In this document: one piece after another, positions 50,020-60,921 of the stretch
Position numbering within the stretch: position 1 is the first letter of the stretch
Layout: each line of letters starts with the position of its first letter
NCBI GenBank assembly: GCA_017999365.1
Contig: JAGNLW010000004.1
Span: 166,362-230,361 of the forward strand
Direction of reading: 5' to 3'
DNA from: Candidatus Aminicenantota bacterium
GTDB taxonomy: Bacteria; Acidobacteriota; Aminicenantia; Aminicenantales; Saccharicenantaceae
DNA: 64,000 bases
Notes under the pieces: generated by a model
What the model was told of the DNA's origin: nothing
Database searches by the model: none
Seen by the model: the letters and a program-made list of their open reading frames with translations, nothing else
Made by a program: the position numbers and the translations under genes

Positions 50020-51165
50020 TCAGACGACGACGCGGGGGACGAGCGGGTTGATGCGGGCCAGGATCTCGTAGCTGATCGTCCCGGCCAGGGCGGCCAGGTC
50101 CTCGGCCCCGACGCGCTCGCGGCCGTCCGCGCCGAGGAGCGTCACGCCGTCTTCCAGGCGGACGCCGGGAACGTCGGTGACGTCGACGGTGATGAAATCC
50201 ATGGCCACGCGGCCGCGGACGGGGGCCCGCCGGCCGCGGACGAGGACGTGGGCCGTGTTCGACAGGCTCCGGTCGTAGCCGTCGTAATAACCGACCGGGA
50301 CGACGGCCAGGACCGTCGGACGGGTCGTGCGATAAGCGCAACCGTAGCCGATGTAGGCGCCGGCCGGGACCCGCTTGACCTGGGCGATCCGGGCCCGCCA
50401 GGACAGCACCGGTTCGAGGGCCAGCGGCTCCTTGTTCTCGAGCAGGCAGGACAGGAGGGTCTCCTTGGACGGCCACAGCCCGTACAGGCCGAGGCCGACC
50501 CGGGCCAGATTGAAACCCGGCTCGGGGAAGAGCACGGTGGAGGCCGTGCAGGACATGTGCCGGAGCGGCACCCGGCAGCCGCGGGCGGCCAGGTCCCGGA
50601 CGGCCGCCCGGTAGGCCGCCAGCTGGCGGCGCGGGTAGTCGTGCTTGGTGGTGTCCTCGATATTCGCGAAATGGGACGACAACCCTTCGAGGACGAGGCC
50701 GGGACGGCGCCGGACGGCGGCCACGAACGCGGCCAGGCCCTTGGGATCGACGCCCTGGCGCCACGTGCCCGTCTCGACCTTGACGTGGACGCGGACGTTC
50801 CGTCCCGCCGCGGCCGCCAGCCGGGACAGCCGGGCGACCGTCTCGCGGTTGTAGACGGTCAGCCGCAGCCCGGCCCGCACGGCCTCTTCGAGGGCGCCGA
50901 GCGGCGCGTAGCCGAGGACCAGGACGGGCGCCCCGATGCCGGCCGCGCGCAAGGCCAGCCCTTCGTCGACGGAGTTGACGCCGAGCCAGTCGACGCCGGA
51001 CGCCGCCGCGACGCGGGCGACCTCGAGGAGCCCGTGGCCGTAGGCGTTGGCCTTGACCACGGCCAGGAACTTGCGCCGCGGCCCGATCGCGCGGCGGAAC
51101 TCGCCGATGTTGCGGACCAGGGCCCGGCGCGAGATCTCGATCCGCTGGACCGGCCCCGCGCCCAT
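50020..51165 (-). CDS. alr: alanine racemase
   Basis: This 381-residue PLP enzyme makes D-alanine for peptidoglycan. The PLP Lys is in LAVVKANAYGHGLLEVAR (about residues 34-51), and GYGCAYRTTRPTVLAVVPVG with the catalytic Tyr is near 265. RVAMDFITVDVTDVPG is the C-terminal conserved region. Length is standard. It starts 8 nt after purA and probably shares its transcript. A second active-site residue set is in HMSCTAST. Confidence 0.95.
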   Translation of the reverse strand: MGAGPVQRIEISRRALVRNIGEFRRAIGPRRKFLAVVKANAYGHGLLEVARVAAASGVDWLGVNSVDEGLALRAAGIGAPVLVLGYAPLGALEEAVRAGLRLTVYNRETVARLSRLAAAAGRNVRVHVKVETGTWRQGVDPKGLAAFVAAVRRRPGLVLEGLSSHFANIEDTTKHDYPRRQLAAYRAAVRDLAARGCRVPLRHMSCTASTVLFPEPGFNLARVGLGLYGLWPSKETLLSCLLENKEPLALEPVLSWRARIAQVKRVPAGAYIGYGCAYRTTRPTVLAVVPVGYYDGYDRSLSNTAHVLVRGRRAPVRGRVAMDFITVDVTDVPGVRLEDGVTLLGADGRERVGAEDLAALAGTISYEILARINPLVPRVVV

Positions 51166-51173
51166 CCCCGCCC

Positions 51174-54765
<3,592 letters not shown>

Positions 54766-54789
54766 GTCAGGTCCGGGACGCCAGGGGGA

Positions 54790-54951
54790 TCAGTCGAGCT
54801 TGGAAAAATAGTCCTTGCCGACGCCGCACTGCGGGCAGACCCAGTCGTCCGGCAGGTCTTCCCACTTGGTCCCCGGCGCGACGCCGTTCTCGGGGTCGCC
54901 GACGGCGGGATTGTAGATGTAACCGCAGGCCGTGCATTCGTACTTGTCCAT
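54790..54951 (-). CDS. rubredoxin
   Basis: This 53-residue electron carrier has one Fe(Cys)4 centre: [20 protein letters not shown] and [17 protein letters not shown]. The start at 54951 follows AAAGGAG; a longer frame to 54999 adds 16 residues that do not fit the family. It is first in a set with its likely reductase and could feed rubrerythrin (45159-45662). Confidence 0.96.
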   Translation of the reverse strand: MDKYECTACGYIYNPAVGDPENGVAPGTKWEDLPDDWVCPQCGVGKDYFSKLD

Positions 54952-54989
54952 GCGCTCTCCTTTCGTGCCTTGGGATCGGGGAAGAGGGA

Positions 54990-55018
54990 AATGTACCATC
55001 GAACCGGGATCGAGTCAA
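54990..55018 (-). promoter_or_regulatory. promoter of the rubredoxin-reductase-porin-purA-alr cluster
   Basis: Minus-strand -35 TTGACT (55013-55018) and -10 TACATT (54990-54995) with 17-nt spacing; leader about 32 nt with AAAGGAG. The -35 overlaps the TGA stop of recD2 (55015-55017). Matches are good but not perfect. Confidence 0.65.
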
Positions 55019-57219
55019 ACGCCCGGCCCGGCCGGGCCGAGCCGGACGAGCCGGTCCTTGAGCCGCGTGTTCCGCTTGACCGGGTCGTCGTTCTTGACGG
55101 CGATGTGGACGGCCTTGGAGGAGCCGATGACGACGCTCAGCTTCTTGGCCCGCGTCAGCGCCGTATAGAAGAGGTTGCGCTGGAGCATGATGTAGTGCTG
55201 GGTCAGGAGGGGCATGACGACGGCCTGGTACTCGCTGCCCTGGGCCTTGTGGACGGACACGGCGTAGGCCAGGGTGATGTCGGCCAGCTCGTCCTTCTCG
55301 TAGCAGACCGTGCGGCCGTCGAAGTCGACCAGGAGGCGGACCTTGGCCCGGTCGGCGTGGACGACCGAGCCGATGTCGCCGTTGAAGACGTCCTTGTCGT
55401 AGTCGTTGCGCAGCTGCATGACCTTGTCGCGGGCTTTGAAGACGCGGGACCCGGCCGGCAGCCCTTCCCCGCCGGGATTGAGCCGCTTCTGGAGCTCGGC
55501 GTTGAGGTTCTCGACGCCGACGACGCCCTTGTACATCGGGCTGATGACCTGGATCTGCGGCGACAGCGGGCTCAGCCCGAGCCGTCGCGGGACGCTCGTG
55601 GAGACCATCTTGACGATGGTCTGGAAGGCCTTGTCGGGGTCGTCCTGGCGGATGAAATAGAAATCGGCGCCCTTGTCGCCCGGCTCGCCGGAGACGAGGG
55701 ACTGGCCCTGGTTGACGCGGTGGGCGTTGAGGACGATGAGGCTCTCGCGCTCCTGGCGGAAGATCTGGTCGAGGCGGACGACGTCGACGGTCCCCGACTC
55801 GATGATGTCGCGCAGGAGGTTGCCCGGCCCGACCGAGGGCAGCTGGTCCTGGTCGCCGACCAGGATCAGGCGCATCCACGGCGGGACGGCCTTCAGCAGA
55901 TGGGACATGAGCGGCAGGTCGACCATGGAGAACTCGTCGACGACCAGGGCCTCGCCGGCGAGGGGGTTCGACTCGTTGCGCTTGAAGGTCCCCTTCTTGG
56001 GCTGGAACTCCAGGACCCGATGGATGGTCCGGGCCTCCCGCCCGGTGGCCTCGGCCAGGCGCTTGGCCGCCCGGCCGGTCGGAGCGGCCAGCAGGACCTC
56101 CTTGCCCCACTTGCCGAAGACGTCGACGATGCTCTTGACGATGGTCGTCTTGCCGGTCCCCGGCCCGCCGGTGATGACCAGGATCTTGCGCTCCACGGAC
56201 TCGCGGATGGCCCGGCGCTGGAGCGGCGAGAAGGTCATCGCCAGGTCCCGCTCGGTCGCCGCGACGGCCCGGTCGAGGTCGAAGCCCGGGGCCCGGCAGG
56301 GGAAGCCGGCCAGCCGGTGGATGGAGCGGGCGACCTCGTCCTGGGCCTGGTGGAAGAACGGCAGGTACAGGGCCCGTCCGGCGGGGTCGTCCTCGGCCAC
56401 GATCCGCCGGCCCCTGATCAGGGCGGCCACGGCCCGTTCGACGGCCTCCGCCTCGACCTTCAATTCGGCGGACGAGCGGGCCGCGACGTCGGCCTCGAGC
56501 GAGAAGACGTGGCCCTGCTCGTTGTCCTTCTCCAGGATATAGAGGATGTGGGCCTTGACCCGCTCGGGCGAGCCCGGGTCCATCCCCAGCTTGAGGGCCA
56601 GCTGGTCGGCCGTCTTGAACCCGACGCCGGCGATGTCGAGGGCCAGCTGGTAGGGATCGGTCCGCAGGACGGTGAAGGACCGGTCGCCGTACTGGCGGTG
56701 GATCTTGGCGGCCAGGCCGGTCGAGACGTCGTGCTCCTGGAGGAACATCATGAGCTCGCGGATGCCGTGGTACTCGGCCCAGGAGCGCTTGATCTCCCGG
56801 ATCTTGACGGCCCCGACGCCGCCGACCTCGCGCAGGCGGTCGGGCTCGGTGTTGAGGACGTCGATCGTCCCGGCCCCGAAGGCGGCCACGATGCGGCCGG
56901 CCAGGACCGGCCCGATGCCCTTGACCAGGCCCGAGGCCAGGAACTTCTCGATGCCCTTGGCCGAAGCCGGCATGGTCATGCTGAAGCGGTCGACCTTGAA
57001 CTGGCGGCCGAAGCGGGCGTTGAGCTGCCAGGAGCCGTGAAGGCGCAGGACCTCGCCCGGCGAGAGCGGCGGGAACGCGCCGACGATGGTCATCGGCTCG
57101 CCGTCCTCGGACTGGAACCGGGCCACCGTGTAGCCGTTGTCGGGATTGTAGAAGACGACGCTCTCGACGGCGCCGTCGACGTGTTCCCGGCCCGTGACGA
57201 GCGCCGCCGCCTTCCTCAT
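55015..57219 (-). CDS. recD2: RecD2-type 5-prime-3-prime DNA helicase
   Basis: This 734-residue SF1B helicase acts without RecBC. The N-terminal OB-like and HhH region (GLVKGIGPVLAGRIVAAFG; LREVGGVGAVKIREIKRSW) is typical of RecD2. Helicase motifs: Walker A VITGGPGTGKTTIVKSIV (about residues 350-367), VVDEFSMVDL, LVGDQDQLPSVGPGNLL, SVHKAQGSEYQAVVMPL and LFYTALTRAKKLSVVIG. It likely works in repair or replication-fork stability. Its promoter (57226-57254) should give a leaderless transcript. Confidence 0.95.
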   Translation of the reverse strand: MRKAAALVTGREHVDGAVESVVFYNPDNGYTVARFQSEDGEPMTIVGAFPPLSPGEVLRLHGSWQLNARFGRQFKVDRFSMTMPASAKGIEKFLASGLVKGIGPVLAGRIVAAFGAGTIDVLNTEPDRLREVGGVGAVKIREIKRSWAEYHGIRELMMFLQEHDVSTGLAAKIHRQYGDRSFTVLRTDPYQLALDIAGVGFKTADQLALKLGMDPGSPERVKAHILYILEKDNEQGHVFSLEADVAARSSAELKVEAEAVERAVAALIRGRRIVAEDDPAGRALYLPFFHQAQDEVARSIHRLAGFPCRAPGFDLDRAVAATERDLAMTFSPLQRRAIRESVERKILVITGGPGTGKTTIVKSIVDVFGKWGKEVLLAAPTGRAAKRLAEATGREARTIHRVLEFQPKKGTFKRNESNPLAGEALVVDEFSMVDLPLMSHLLKAVPPWMRLILVGDQDQLPSVGPGNLLRDIIESGTVDVVRLDQIFRQERESLIVLNAHRVNQGQSLVSGEPGDKGADFYFIRQDDPDKAFQTIVKMVSTSVPRRLGLSPLSPQIQVISPMYKGVVGVENLNAELQKRLNPGGEGLPAGSRVFKARDKVMQLRNDYDKDVFNGDIGSVVHADRAKVRLLVDFDGRTVCYEKDELADITLAYAVSVHKAQGSEYQAVVMPLLTQHYIMLQRNLFYTALTRAKKLSVVIGSSKAVHIAVKNDDPVKRNTRLKDRLVRLGPAGPGV

Positions 57220-57225
57220 GACCCC

Positions 57226-57254
57226 ATGTTAAGCGTTTCGCCGGGGCCGGTCAA
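57226..57254 (-). promoter_or_regulatory. recD2 promoter, predicted leaderless
   Basis: Minus-strand -35 TTGACC (57249-57254) and -10 TAACAT (57226-57231) with 17-nt spacing. The expected start falls on or next to the A of the ATG at 57219, and no Shine-Dalgarno site can fit. Confidence 0.6.
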
Positions 57255-57296
57255 CGGACATCCCCGAGCCGGAACCGAGAGAGGGATGCCCGAGGC

Positions 57297-58007
57297 CTAA
57301 TTGATGATGCGGAGCATGCGGCCCCAGCGGGCCTTGGGGATGAAGCTGACCAGCTTCTTGAGGCGGTCCCGCACGCCCGTCTTCTGCCAGGCGTCGCGCT
57401 CGGCCTTGTAGGAGAAGTAGATGAGCCAGGGGCGGCCCTTGATGGCGTCGACCGACAGGAAGCCCCAGTAGCGGCTGTCCATGCTGTTGTCGCGGTTGTC
57501 GCCCATGACGAAGCAGTGCCCCGGAGGCACGGTGACCGGGCCGTAGTTGTCGCGGATGACGTCGTCGTAGTTGTAGACGTCGGTCTTGGAGTTGATCTGG
57601 CTGTCGATGTGGACCTTGTAGGACTCGTCGAGCGGCTTGTTGTCGACGAAGACCTGCTTGTCCCGGACCTCGACCTTCTCGCCCTCGAGGGCGATGACCC
57701 GCTTGACGAAGTCCTGGGTCAGGTTCTTGGGGTACTTGAAGACGACGATGTTGCCCCGCTCGATGGCCTTGCGCGGCAGGAGGACCCCCTCGAGGGGCAG
57801 GACGGGGCGGGTGTAGGCCAGCTTGTTGACGAGCAGGAAGTCGCCCACGAGCAGGGTCGGCTCCATGGAGCCGGTCGGGATCTGGAAGGCCTGGACGACG
57901 AAGGTCATGACGAAGAAGACGAAGACGGCCGTCTCGGCGATGAGCTCGAAGTACTCGCGGAAAAGGCTCTTGTCCTTCTTTTTCGGCGTCGTCTTTTGGG
58001 TGTCCAT
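57297..58007 (-). CDS. lepB: signal peptidase I
   Basis: This 236-residue membrane protease removes Sec and Tat signal peptides. After a short basic N-tail, one transmembrane segment (AETAVFVFFVMTFVVQAFQI, about residues 24-43) precedes the catalytic Ser in PTGSMEPTLLVGD. The catalytic Lys is in DFVKRVIALEGEKVEV, and the box E motif GDNRDNSMDSRYWGFLS follows. It has its own promoter at 58032-58060. Confidence 0.96.
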   Translation of the reverse strand: MDTQKTTPKKKDKSLFREYFELIAETAVFVFFVMTFVVQAFQIPTGSMEPTLLVGDFLLVNKLAYTRPVLPLEGVLLPRKAIERGNIVVFKYPKNLTQDFVKRVIALEGEKVEVRDKQVFVDNKPLDESYKVHIDSQINSKTDVYNYDDVIRDNYGPVTVPPGHCFVMGDNRDNSMDSRYWGFLSVDAIKGRPWLIYFSYKAERDAWQKTGVRDRLKKLVSFIPKARWGRMLRIIN

Positions 58008-58031
58008 GTCGCTCCCGGCGCGTGAAGGGCT

Positions 58032-58060
58032 ATATTAAAGGAAAACGCGGGCGACATCAA
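58032..58060 (-). promoter_or_regulatory. lepB promoter
   Basis: Minus-strand -35 TTGATG (58055-58060) and -10 TAATAT (58032-58037), 17-nt spacing, leader about 18 nt with GGGAG before the ATG at 58007. Confidence 0.7.
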
Positions 58061-58118
58061 GGCCGTTGCCCCGCCTTCCGGATCGGCGGGCTCTCGATGA
58101 TCCGCCTGCGCCTGAGCT

Positions 58119-58172
58119 GAATTCTTGGGACACGATCCCTTTTCAGGAGAAAAGGGTCATGTCCCCGAATTC
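58119..58172. repeat. 54-nt REP-like extragenic palindrome
   Basis: In the 255-nt lepB/ychF-like intergenic region a long imperfect palindrome is bounded on both sides by GAATTC. The left arm is TTGGGACACGATCCCTTTTC, the loop AGGA and the right arm GAAAAGGGTCATGTCCCC. It can form an about 24-bp hairpin with small mismatches. The GGGACACG and CATGTCCCC ends recur in the coding sequence at 58938-58966. It resembles the REP palindromes mobilised by RAYT transposases, though no such gene is in the window. Confidence 0.75.
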
Positions 58173-58227
58173 CGTCCGTATCCGCCCGGCGATCCGGCGA
58201 GGACATCGCGGTCGCGACGTCCTCGCC

Positions 58228-58256
58228 TTGACACCCCCGGCCAATCCCGCTTTACT
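58228..58256 (+). promoter_or_regulatory. promoter of the YchF-like GTPase gene, predicted leaderless
   Basis: Perfect -35 TTGACA (58228-58233) and -10 TTTACT (58251-58256), 17-nt spacing. The predicted start is at or beside the GTG at 58263. No Shine-Dalgarno sequence precedes it, which supports both the GTG start and leaderless translation. Confidence 0.65.
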
Positions 58257-58262
58257 AGTCCC

Positions 58263-59381
58263 GTGAACGTCACCCTGTTCGGCTATCCCAAGACCGGCAA
58301 GACGACGCTCTTCGATCTTTTGACCGGCGCCCGCTCCGCCGCGGGCCACGAGGACGGCCGGCGGGAGCCCCATGCGCGGACCGTGCCCCTGCCCGATCCC
58401 CGGCTCGACGCCCTGGCGGCCGCCCACCCCGACAGGCGCCGTGTGGCCGCCGCGATGGACCTGACCGACCTGGCCGGCATCTCGTTCGGCGAGGTCAAGA
58501 CCAGCCTGTTCCTCGACCATCTGCGACGGGCGGACGGCCTCGTCCACGTCGTCCGGGGCTTCGCGGACCCCGGGCTGCCGCCGGCCCTCGGCCGGATCGA
58601 TCCCGCGGCGGACGCCCGGAGCATGGAGGAGGAGCTCGTCCTGGCCGATCTCGTCCAGGCCGACGCCCGGCTCGAGCGGCTGGACCGGGACCTCAAGAAG
58701 ACGAAGGACCCCGAAGGCGAGAAGGAGCGCGACCTCCTCCGCCGGCTCCGCCCCGAGCTCGAATCGGGCCGCGGCCTGCGCGGGGCGGAGCTGTCCCCGG
58801 CCGAGGAGAAGCTCATCCGGGCTTTCGCCTTCCTCAGCCTCAAACCCCTCCTCCACTTCGTCAACATCGACGAAAAGGACCTGGCGTCGATCCGGCGCCC
58901 CGAGGCCCTCTTCCCCGGACTGGCCGCCCCGGCCGCCGGGGACACGTACCGGGGGGACATGTCCCCAACCGGGCCGGGCCGGCGCGTCCTGGCCTTCTGC
59001 GGCCGCATCGAGGCCGACCTGGCCGAGCTCGAAGCGCCCGAGCGGGCCGCGTTCATGGGCGAATACGGCCTCGAGACTCCGAGCGCGCCCCTCTTCGCCG
59101 GCCAGGCGGCCGCCTTCCTCGACCGGATCACCTTCCTGACCGTCGGCAAGGACGAGGTCCGGGCCTGGACGGTGCGGCGCGGGGCGACCGCCGTCGAAGC
59201 CGCCGGGGCGGTCCACACCGACATCGCCAAGGGCTTCATCCGGGCCGAGGTCGTCGCCGCCGAGGAGCTCCTCCGCCACGGCTCCCTCCCCCGCGCCAAG
59301 GAAGCCGGGGCCATCCGGCTCGAAGGCCGCGACTACGCCGTCCGCGACGGCGACGTCGTCTATTTCCGGTTCGCCCCATGA
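58263..59381 (+). CDS. YchF/OLA1-like GTPase, divergent, with in-frame palindrome
   Basis: Read from GTG 58263 this is a 372-residue P-loop protein: NVTLFGYPKTGKTTLFDLLT (G1), MDLTDLAG (G3) and FVNIDEKD, an NxxE-type G4 as in YchF. A coiled-coil-like charged region (about 130-180) and a C-terminal TGS-type domain (VRAWTVRRGATAVEAAGAVH, DIAKGFIRAEVVAAEELLRH) complete the YchF layout. It is divergent from the canonical 363-residue family. Residues 226-236 (GDTYRGDMSPT) are encoded by a REP-like palindrome. A longer frame to 58125 starts inside the intergenic palindrome and is rejected. It overlaps tgt by 4 nt. Confidence 0.8.
   Translation: MNVTLFGYPKTGKTTLFDLLTGARSAAGHEDGRREPHARTVPLPDPRLDALAAAHPDRRRVAAAMDLTDLAGISFGEVKTSLFLDHLRRADGLVHVVRGFADPGLPPALGRIDPAADARSMEEELVLADLVQADARLERLDRDLKKTKDPEGEKERDLLRRLRPELESGRGLRGAELSPAEEKLIRAFAFLSLKPLLHFVNIDEKDLASIRRPEALFPGLAAPAAGDTYRGDMSPTGPGRRVLAFCGRIEADLAELEAPERAAFMGEYGLETPSAPLFAGQAAAFLDRITFLTVGKDEVRAWTVRRGATAVEAAGAVHTDIAKGFIRAEVVAAEELLRHGSLPRAKEAGAIRLEGRDYAVRDGDVVYFRFAP
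58938..58966. repeat. REP-like palindrome inside the YchF-like gene
   Basis: The 29-nt sequence begins GGGGACACGTACC and ends in the perfect 14-nt palindrome GGGGACATGTCCCC (58953-58966). Its two ends match those of the intergenic palindrome at 58119-58172, in the same orientation. It keeps the reading frame open. Confidence 0.65.
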
Positions 59382-60508
59382 GCGCGACCTTCCGCGTCAC
59401 CGCCCGCGACCCGTCGTCGTCGGCCCGCGCCGGCGTCCTCGAGACCCCGCACGGGACCGTCCCCACGCCGGCCTTCATGCCGGTGGCCAGCCAGGGCACG
59501 GTCAAGGCCCTGACCCACGACCAGCTCGAGGGCCTCGGCGCCGACATCATCCTGCTGAACTCCTACCATCTCTATCTCCGGCCGGGGGTCGAGGACATCG
59601 AGGCCCTGGGCGGGCTGCACCGCTTCATCTCCTGGCCCAAGCCCATCCTGACCGACAGCGGCGGCTTCCAGATCTACAGCCTGTCCCCCCTGGTCAAGGT
59701 CACCGACGAGGGCGTGCGCTTCTCCTCCCACCTCGACGGCTCCAAGGTCCTGCTCAGGCCCGAGGACGTCGTCGACCTCCAGGTCCGGATGGGCACGGAC
59801 GTCCTGATGTGCCTGGACCACTTCCCACCTTATCCTTATAGCGAGGCCACCCTGGCCGAGTCGGTCCGCCTGACCGGCCTGTGGGCCCGGCGGTCGAAAG
59901 AGGCCTTCGCCCGCCACGACACGAAGCAGCAGCTCTGGGGCATCAGCCAGGGCGGCGTCCACGCCGGGCTGCGGACGCGGTCCATCGAAGAGGTCGCGGC
60001 CCTGGACCTCGACGGCTACGCCTACGGCGGCCTGGGCATCGGCGAGCCCAAGACGAAGCTCTTCGAGACGCTCGAGCTCGGCCACGGCCTGCTGCCGGCC
60101 GACCGGCCGCGCTACCTCATGGGCATGGGCTATGTCGAGGACGTCCTCGAGGCCGTCTCGCGGGGGGTCGACCTTTTCGACTGCGTCCTGCCGACGCGCA
60201 ACGCCCGCAACGGCACCCTGTTCACCAGCCGGGGCCGGGTGGCCATCAAGAACCGCAAGTACGCCCGGGACGAGCGGCCCGTCGACGAGGCCTGCGGCTG
60301 CCCGACCTGCCGCCGTTTCTCGCGGGCCTACCTCCGGCACCTCTACGAGCGCGACGAGATCGCCGCGGCCGTCCTGAACACCGTCCACAACCTCCATTTC
60401 TATCTTGACATCTTCCGGAAAATACGCCATTCTATTGCGTCTGACTCCTTCACTTCCCTGAAGACGAGTTTGATCTCGAACACTTTACAAAAGGAAGAAA
60501 AGACATGA
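59378..60508 (+). CDS. tgt: tRNA-guanine transglycosylase (queuine tRNA-ribosyltransferase)
   Basis: This 376-residue enzyme swaps G34 for preQ1 in Tyr, His, Asn and Asp tRNAs; tRNA-Tyr(GTA) is at 27697-27779. It has LTDSGGFQIYSLSPLVKVTD with the catalytic Asp, GISQGGVHAGLRTRS, YAYGGLGIGEPKTK and FDCVLPTRNARNGTLFTSRG with the nucleophilic Asp. The zinc site is CGCPTCRRFSRAYLRHLY plus a downstream His. A Ser/Thr-rich tail of about 25 residues follows. It overlaps yajC by 4 nt, a common tgt-yajC-secDF arrangement. Confidence 0.96.
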   Translation: MSATFRVTARDPSSSARAGVLETPHGTVPTPAFMPVASQGTVKALTHDQLEGLGADIILLNSYHLYLRPGVEDIEALGGLHRFISWPKPILTDSGGFQIYSLSPLVKVTDEGVRFSSHLDGSKVLLRPEDVVDLQVRMGTDVLMCLDHFPPYPYSEATLAESVRLTGLWARRSKEAFARHDTKQQLWGISQGGVHAGLRTRSIEEVAALDLDGYAYGGLGIGEPKTKLFETLELGHGLLPADRPRYLMGMGYVEDVLEAVSRGVDLFDCVLPTRNARNGTLFTSRGRVAIKNRKYARDERPVDEACGCPTCRRFSRAYLRHLYERDEIAAAVLNTVHNLHFYLDIFRKIRHSIASDSFTSLKTSLISNTLQKEEKT

Positions 60509-60858
60509 TGTTAGGAGCTTTCGCGGCCGGCATGCAGCCGGCGGGCGCCGGCCAGTCCGGCGGGTCCCCGATGATCGGTCTGGTCATGATGATGATGGTC
60601 TTCGCCATCTTCTATGTCCTGATCATCATGCCCCAGAGGAAGAGGCAGAAGAAGCACCAGGAAGAGGTCCAGAAGCTCACGTCCGGGACCCAGATCATCA
60701 CCGCCGGCGGCATCGTCGCCACGGTGGTCGGGTTCAAGAAGGACGACCGGCTGGGCGACCTCATCGAGGTCCGGATCGGATCTGGCACCACCATCTCGAT
60801 CACCAAGGGCGCCGTCGGCCAGATCGTCAAGCCCGCCGATCAGATCGTAGCCAAGTGA
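60505..60858 (+). CDS. yajC: Sec translocon accessory subunit YajC
   Basis: This 117-residue protein has one N-terminal transmembrane segment (MIGLVMMMMVFAIFYVLIIM, about residues 23-42) followed by PQRKRQKKHQEEVQKLTSGT and a small SH3-like domain (ITAGGIVATVVGFKKDD). It works with SecD and SecF. The start overlaps the tgt stop (ATGA). Confidence 0.94.
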   Translation: MMLGAFAAGMQPAGAGQSGGSPMIGLVMMMMVFAIFYVLIIMPQRKRQKKHQEEVQKLTSGTQIITAGGIVATVVGFKKDDRLGDLIEVRIGSGTTISITKGAVGQIVKPADQIVAK

Positions 60859-60863
60859 CGTCC

Positions 60864-60879
60864 CGGGCCCCGGGGCCCG
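60864..60879. repeat. 16-nt perfect GC palindrome between yajC and secD
   Basis: CGGGCCCCGGGGCCCG lies 6 nt after the yajC stop in the 63-nt gap to secD. As RNA it would form a tight hairpin. No T-run follows, so complete termination is unlikely; partial attenuation or mRNA stability is possible. Confidence 0.4.
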
Positions 60880-60921
60880 CGCGGCCCCGACGGCCCGGAT
60901 CTTTCCGAGAGTGAAGGTCCC

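Noticed and set aside
58125..58262. Upstream ATG extension of the YchF-like gene (46 codons)
   Set aside because: It begins inside the REP-like palindrome, contains the promoter TTGACA/TTTACT, and the added residues do not resemble YchF. GTG 58263 gives the expected N terminus.
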